A DNA stretch of 64,000 nucleotides from WTFY01 sp965220895 (GTDB lineage: Bacteria > Pseudomonadota > Gammaproteobacteria > UBA4575), in contig OZ244850.1 in assembly GCA_965220895.1 (NCBI GenBank), positions 1,054,001 to 1,118,000 on the forward strand, in the 5' to 3' direction. The notes below the pieces were generated by a model. The model was not told the DNA's origin and searched no databases. It saw only the letters and a list, made by a program, of their open reading frames with translations. Below, in pieces: positions 59,512 through 64,000 of this stretch. Made by a program: the position numbers and the translations under genes. Each line of letters begins with the position of its first letter. The stretch's first letter is position 1.

Positions 59512-60251
59512 TCACCCTGCGTGGAAGGCGGAGGGTTCATGTTCGCCTGCTGCTTCTTGTACTTGCGGTACTCGTCCCACAGCTTGTCCCGCAGCACGGG
59601 ATCACGCTCCTTTTGCGCCGCTTCGCGAAGTTGCCGGGCAACGACGTTATCATCATCTCCACTGGGGATGTCGGCCGGTGGCGGTGAGCTGTACGTGCCC
59701 CTGTCCTTGCTGCCCCCTTCTTTTTCCTTCGATTCGATGTCCGAATCGCCGGTCTCATCCGGTGATGAACGAGTACGGGCCTTGGCCTCGTGCGACTTTT
59801 CTGCCGGTGTCGCAGGGTCCGAGGGGCCGGCGGGATCCCACTCGGGCTCAGCCTCCGGTTCTTCACCGGCAGAAGCTTGCCCGTGAGCCCGTCTTTCGGC
59901 CTGCGCCTTTTCAAACTCCTTGTGGATCTGTTCATCGTAGCGCCCCAGCGCGTCCTCCAGTTGCCGGTCGAGAACGGCCACTTCCTCATCGCGGGTGCGG
60001 GCAGGGGCTTGTGGTTCGGACGTGCTTGCCTCGGGGTCGACGGATTTTTGCACCTGGCCGGGTGGGTCCTGGGGAGGCTGCCCGGTCTGTTCGTCCGGGA
60101 GCTGGGCAGGATCATCATGGCGGGTGTCCTCGGAGGCGCTGGACTCGGGCGTCGGAAGACCCGGTGCAGATTCTGGTGAGGGGGTGCTGCATGCCCCCAG
60201 CCAGGCGCCCAGCATCAAGATCACCAGCCACCGGAGGTCATGTCTCGTCAT
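59508..60251 (-). CDS. Predicted lipoprotein, low-complexity, first gene of the operon
   Basis: 247 residues from ATG 60251 (MTRHDLRWLVILMLGAWLGAC), with lipobox LGAC (Cys21). After the Cys the protein is mostly Pro-, Glu-, Ser- and Asp-rich and probably disordered, with a charged helical stretch (about 95-135, VAVLDRQLEDALGRYDEQ) and a basic helical end (KLWDEYRKYKKQQANM). An upstream in-frame start at 60299 would spoil the signal peptide. It may be a flexible tether across the periplasm. Confidence 0.7.
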   Translation of the reverse strand: MTRHDLRWLVILMLGAWLGACSTPSPESAPGLPTPESSASEDTRHDDPAQLPDEQTGQPPQDPPGQVQKSVDPEASTSEPQAPARTRDEEVAVLDRQLEDALGRYDEQIHKEFEKAQAERRAHGQASAGEEPEAEPEWDPAGPSDPATPAEKSHEAKARTRSSPDETGDSDIESKEKEGGSKDRGTYSSPPPADIPSGDDDNVVARQLREAAQKERDPVLRDKLWDEYRKYKKQQANMNPPPSTQGE

Positions 60252-60459
60252 CGTTTTGCTGCCCCGCAAGTTCTTCTGGACCCGGATGTGATCTTTCACA
60301 CCACTATACTTGAATTGGGATTGTCCGGGCCAGCCGGAACCGCCCGCGGATGCCGTCCTCGCCTGCAGTGAAAATCCATCGATTACAATCCCTTATAGGG
60401 CCCATAGGGCAGCATGGAAAAAGATTGACAACCCCCCGTGCGGCGCCTAGAAAGGTCGT

Positions 60460-61272
60460 ATGTTGTTCGAATTTTCCATGGACGCCGAAGTGCTGGTCCG
60501 CCTGTCGAGCTTCGCCGGCCTGTTCGCGGTGTTCGCGGTGTGGGAGCTTCTGGCTCCGCGCCGCACCCAGTACCATTCGCGAAGTGTTCGCTGGCTCAAC
60601 AACCTGGCCATTACCGTGTTGAACGGGCTGATCGTGCGGCTCGGGATACCACTGGCCGCGGTGGGTACGGCCATCGCAGCGCAGGACCAGGGCCTGGGCT
60701 TGCTGAACCAGGTGGCCTTGCCCGCATGGATGGCCATGGCCGTGGCGATTGTGGCGCTGGACCTGATCCTGTACCTTCAGCACCTGCTGTTCCACCATGT
60801 GGATTTCTTGTGGAGGCTGCACCGCATGCACCATGCCGACTTGGAAGTGGACGTTACCACCGGCTTGCGGTTTCATCCCATCGAGATCGTGCTGTCCATG
60901 GCGATCAAGATGGCGGCGGTGCTGGTGCTGGGGGCTCCGGTCGTGGCCGTAATTGCTTTTGAAGTGCTGCTGAACGCAAGCTCCCTGTTCAACCACGCGA
61001 ACATCCGCATACCGGATAACGTGGACCGGGTCCTGCGGTATTTCATCGTGACCCCGGACATGCACCGGGTGCACCATTCGGTGGTCCGCCAGGAAACCGA
61101 CAGCAATTTCGGGTTCAATGTTCCCTGGTGGGACTACCTGTTTAAGACCTACCGCGCCTCACCCCGGGCCGGGCATATCGGCATGAAGGTCGGTATTGAG
61201 CACTTCCGGACCCCGCGTGACCTGTGGCTGGATCACTTGCTGCTGCAGCCGTTCAGAAAAACGGCCGGGTGA
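60460..61272 (+). CDS. Sterol desaturase/fatty acid hydroxylase family protein
   Basis: 270 residues, polytopic. Histidine clusters of the di-iron membrane hydroxylases: LQHLLFHHVDFLWRLHRMHH (about 107-128) and DMHRVHHSV near 203, with TTGLRFHPIE between. Family members hydroxylate or desaturate sterols, fatty acids or ether lipids using O2; substrate unknown. Divergent from the VWA/proton-channel operon across about 210 bases; both promoters must lie there, but no strong match was found. Confidence 0.9.
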   Translation: MLFEFSMDAEVLVRLSSFAGLFAVFAVWELLAPRRTQYHSRSVRWLNNLAITVLNGLIVRLGIPLAAVGTAIAAQDQGLGLLNQVALPAWMAMAVAIVALDLILYLQHLLFHHVDFLWRLHRMHHADLEVDVTTGLRFHPIEIVLSMAIKMAAVLVLGAPVVAVIAFEVLLNASSLFNHANIRIPDNVDRVLRYFIVTPDMHRVHHSVVRQETDSNFGFNVPWWDYLFKTYRASPRAGHIGMKVGIEHFRTPRDLWLDHLLLQPFRKTAG

Positions 61273-61324
61273 CGTGCCGGGTCCTTGGCGCCCGGCTGCC
61301 GGGAAGGCCTGCTGAATTCCCGCG

Positions 61325-61834
61325 TTACTTGTGGATGACCCCGCATGCAATGCGTGGCCCTGCGGCCCCTGCCGGATCCGTCTTGTAGTCGTCGGGTCCT
61401 TCATGGATGACGATGGCTGCACCGTCTTCATCGAACAACGACGTGTCCAGCACCAGGTTCGTGTTGAGGATCTCGATTTCAAGGCTTCCGGAGGCGGGTA
61501 CATGGATGTTCGGCATATCGCCTGCGTGCATCCCTTCAGGATTCAGAAAGCCGTGCTGGTGGCCGTGCGGATTGTAATGACCGCCAGCGGACTTGAAGGG
61601 TGCCTCGCATTTTCCGATTGAATGCACATGAAACGCATGGGCGCCCTCGGGCATGTCGTGCAGCTTGGCGTGCAGCAACGTGCCATGCCCGGTCCTGTAA
61701 AGCATCACCTTGCCCACCTGTTGGCCGCTTGCATTCATGATCTGGGCGTGTGCCTGCTCCGCGGCAACCGCCCACTGAGACATCGCAGCGGATACGACAA
61801 GGGCCAGCAGTACTGTAAGAAGACGTGGTTTCAT
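61325..61834 (-). CDS. sodC: Superoxide dismutase [Cu-Zn], periplasmic
   Basis: 169 residues with a Sec signal peptide (MKPRLLTVLLALVVSAAMSQ...AVAA). Metal ligands are in AFHVHSIGKCE, GGHYNPHGHQHG and IVIHEGPDD. ATG 61834 is favoured because AAGGGGGG is 8 bases before it; the ATG at 61840 is too close. Converts periplasmic superoxide. Downstream of the copper ATPase on the same strand. Confidence 0.94.
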   Translation of the reverse strand: MKPRLLTVLLALVVSAAMSQWAVAAEQAHAQIMNASGQQVGKVMLYRTGHGTLLHAKLHDMPEGAHAFHVHSIGKCEAPFKSAGGHYNPHGHQHGFLNPEGMHAGDMPNIHVPASGSLEIEILNTNLVLDTSLFDEDGAAIVIHEGPDDYKTDPAGAAGPRIACGVIHK

Positions 61835-61920
61835 TTTCATAACCCCCCTTGGGTCTTGCACCAGATGATGAACCCAGGGATGTTCGCCCGGTTCTGGATC
61901 TTGTCCGGTGAGCGTATGTG

Positions 61921-64000
61921 TTAATCGCCAGTATACAAGTGAACCCGGCGCAGCCTCAATGCATTGCCGATCACCGAGACCGAAGAAAGGCTCATGGCTG
62001 CAGCGGCAATCATCGGCGACAGCAGGATCCCGAACACGGGAAAGAGCACGCCTGCGGCCACGGGTACACCGACGCTGTTGTAGACGAAGGCAAAAAAGAG
62101 ATTCTGGCGAATGTTGCGGGTCGTTCCACTTGCCAGATGCCGTGCCCGCACGATGCCGCGAAGGTCGCCTTTCACCAGGGTCATGCTGGCACTTTCCACA
62201 GCCACATCGGAACCGCTTCCCATGGCGATTCCCACATCTGCGGCTGCCAGGGCCGGCGCATCGTTGACACCGTCGCCGGCCATCGCCACCGAAAGCCCCC
62301 GGGAGCGGACTTCCGCAACCAGCGTCGCCTTGTCCTCAGGAGAGATTTCGGCGCGCACCTCATCGATGCCGAGCTGGCGAGCGACCACCTCGGCGGTGCG
62401 CCGACTGTCGCCGGTCGCCATGATGATCTTGAGACCGGCCTTGTGCAAAGCCCGGATGGCGCCGGGGGTGGTCTCCTTGATGCGATCCGCCACGCAGATG
62501 AGCCCGCAAAGCACTCCGTCCACAGCCAGCAACATGACCGTCTTGCCATCATCTTGAAACCGGTCCAGTTGCGCATCGGCCGCAGAAACATCGATGCCGA
62601 GCTTCCCCATCAGTTTCACGTTACCGAGTGCCACCGATGCGTCGCTGATCTGGCCCTTGACCCCCATGCCGGTCACCGCTTCGAAACGCGTCGTTTCCAG
62701 GCGTTCGATACTTCTCTCTTGTGCTGCCCTGAGAACGGCTTCGGCCGTCGGATGCTCCGATCCGCGCTCCAGGGCTGCGGCCAGGGCCAGCACCCGGTCC
62801 TCGGGCATGTCGCCAAATGCCGTCACATCCGTCAGGCTGGGGCGTCCTTCCGTAAGCGTACCGGTCTTGTCGATGACCAGGGCATCGATGGTGGCGAACC
62901 GTTCCAGGGCTTCTGCGTCCCGGATCAGCACTCCCGCCTGGGCACCGCGCCCCGTTGCCACCATGATGGACATCGGTGTGGCAAGACCGAGCGCACAGGG
63001 ACAGGCGATGATGAGGACGCTGACAGCCGAGACGATGGCATAGCCAAGCGCCGGAGCCGGGCCCCAGGCCATCCACACCACAAAGGCAAGTACCGCGACG
63101 GCAATGACGACGGGAACAAAGTACGAGGCGACCCGGTCCGCGAGCGCCTGGATCGGCGCCTGGGACCGTTGCGCCTGGACAACCATGGCAATGATCCGCG
63201 ACAGGACCGTATCGCTGCCCACCGCCTTGGCCTGCATCACGAAGGAGCCCGTCTTGTTCAGGGTGCCACCGGTGACCGCATCGCCCTCGGTTTTTTCAAC
63301 GGGCACGGGTTCGCCGGTGAGCATGCTTTCATCCACCGATGAGTATCCCTCGGTGACGGTGCCGTCCACCGGCACCGCTTCCCCGGGACGTACGCGAAGC
63401 CGGTCTCCGGTCTTGACGGCATCCAGCGGCACGTCGGCCTCCCTCGAAGCCGTGATCCGCCGGACGGTTTTCGGTGAGAGGTCCATCAGCGCCCGAATCG
63501 CATCTCCCGTTCGGTCACGCGCCGTCAGCTCCAGTACCTGTCCGACGAGCACCAGGATGAGGATGACCGCGCTGGCCTCGAAATAAAGCGGGGGAGGATG
63601 ACCACCCCCCAGTTCGGCAGGGAAAAGCCATGGCGCAAGCAGTGAAACGACGCTGAATGCATAGGCTGCACCGGTACCGATGGCGATCAGTGTCCACATG
63701 TTGAGATTGCCGGTGACAATGGAGGACCAGCCGCGTTTGAAAAAAGGCAGGCCGACCCAGGCCACGACCGGCGTGGCGAATGCGAACTGGAGCCAGCGAA
63801 CCGTCGTTGATCCGAACCAGTCATCCCACGGGATTCCCAGCATGCCCCCCATCTCGAGCAGCAGGACCGCCAGGGCCAGCGGGGTGCCGATCAGGAGCCT
63901 GCGCCTGAAATCGGTGAGCTCGGGATTCGGTCCGGAATCCGCTGTGGGCATCATCGGCTCCAGTGCCATGCCGCAGATCGGACAGTCACCGGGTTCCTCT
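61921..64000 (-). CDS. copA: Copper-translocating P1B-type ATPase (partial at N-terminus)
   Basis: Open to the right edge, so the N-terminus is missing; at least 693 residues are seen. At the edge the sequence reads EEPGDCPICGMALEPM, the heavy-metal binding domain that precedes some CopA/CopB-type pumps. Then eight helices with the Cu+ motif IIACPCALGLATP, actuator LTGEPVPVEK, phosphorylation site VIDKTGTLTEG, the HP motif SEHPTAEAV and GDGVNDAPALAAADVG. Exports Cu+ from the cytosol. sodC lies 80 bases downstream, so both may answer to copper stress. Confidence 0.93.
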   Translation of the reverse strand, partial: EEPGDCPICGMALEPMMPTADSGPNPELTDFRRRLLIGTPLALAVLLLEMGGMLGIPWDDWFGSTTVRWLQFAFATPVVAWVGLPFFKRGWSSIVTGNLNMWTLIAIGTGAAYAFSVVSLLAPWLFPAELGGGHPPPLYFEASAVILILVLVGQVLELTARDRTGDAIRALMDLSPKTVRRITASREADVPLDAVKTGDRLRVRPGEAVPVDGTVTEGYSSVDESMLTGEPVPVEKTEGDAVTGGTLNKTGSFVMQAKAVGSDTVLSRIIAMVVQAQRSQAPIQALADRVASYFVPVVIAVAVLAFVVWMAWGPAPALGYAIVSAVSVLIIACPCALGLATPMSIMVATGRGAQAGVLIRDAEALERFATIDALVIDKTGTLTEGRPSLTDVTAFGDMPEDRVLALAAALERGSEHPTAEAVLRAAQERSIERLETTRFEAVTGMGVKGQISDASVALGNVKLMGKLGIDVSAADAQLDRFQDDGKTVMLLAVDGVLCGLICVADRIKETTPGAIRALHKAGLKIIMATGDSRRTAEVVARQLGIDEVRAEISPEDKATLVAEVRSRGLSVAMAGDGVNDAPALAAADVGIAMGSGSDVAVESASMTLVKGDLRGIVRARHLASGTTRNIRQNLFFAFVYNSVGVPVAAGVLFPVFGILLSPMIAAAAMSLSSVSVIGNALRLRRVHLYTGD

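Noticed and set aside
50180..60251. Operon as a Zorya anti-phage system
   Set aside because: A MotA-type subunit is present, but the partners carry VWA instead of peptidoglycan-binding domains and no ZorC/D/E-like helicase or nuclease is encoded.
1..64000. tRNA, rRNA, CRISPR arrays and complete insertion sequences
   Set aside because: Looked for by eye on both strands; no cloverleaf, rRNA segment, regularly spaced repeats or transposase was recognised.

Overview
The window is the replication-origin-proximal part of a GC-rich gammaproteobacterial chromosome. gyrB, recF, dnaN and dnaA are read leftward from about 30 kb. rpmH, rnpA, yidD, yidC, mnmE, mnmG, rsmG, parA, parB, the complete F1Fo ATP synthase operon, glmU and glmS are read rightward. 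Two palindromic parS sites lie inside recF. The order coaBC-dut-algC-argB-pyrE-(exonuclease III/Crc homologue) is the one known from Pseudomonas. This points to a free-living gammaproteobacterium, possibly Chromatiales/Ectothiorhodospiraceae-like, but I cannot fix the genus from sequence alone.

Layout. 1-5.56 kb is visibly AT-rich accessory DNA. It holds a three-gene module on the minus strand (beta-family protein, XRE-ImmA/IrrE regulator-peptidase, DUF6932 nucleotidyltransferase-like protein) with its own palindromic promoter, a YegP-type gene, a GC-rich gloA that seems stranded between two insertions, a RES-Xre toxin-antitoxin pair with a small extra reading frame, and a frameshifted gene. 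5.57-9.6 kb carries aroE-ubiA and bioB-bioF. 9.6-10.4 kb is a vapBC pair with an AT-rich tandem repeat upstream. 10.5-13.9 kb is a two-gene unit of an RND/MMPL exporter and an MpaB-type oxygenase. 14.1-23.8 kb is mainly housekeeping genes plus an orphan ParA ATPase and a cytosolic-looking YkuD protein. 23.9-48.8 kb is the origin region, chromosome partition genes, ATP synthase and UDP-GlcNAc synthesis. 48.9-49.8 kb is an OxyR-type regulator.

The most unusual locus is a tightly packed nine-gene minus-strand operon at 60.25-50.18 kb. It encodes two lipoproteins, a membrane-anchored TPR protein, a membrane-anchored PEGA-repeat protein with a C-terminal SUMF1/FGE-like domain, a small exported protein, a MotA/TolQ/ExbB-type proton-channel subunit, an Hsp70/actin-like ATPase, and two paralogous proteins. 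Each paralogue fuses an ExbD/TolR/MotB-like N-terminal transmembrane helix (with the aspartate in the proton-channel position) to a coiled coil and a von Willebrand factor A domain. I infer an envelope-spanning machine driven by proton-motive force, with VWA domains where MotB/TolR carry peptidoglycan-binding domains. I do not recognise it as a described system. The window ends with a sterol-desaturase-family hydroxylase, a periplasmic Cu,Zn superoxide dismutase and a copper P-type ATPase that runs off the right edge.

No rRNA, tRNA, CRISPR array or complete insertion sequence was seen.
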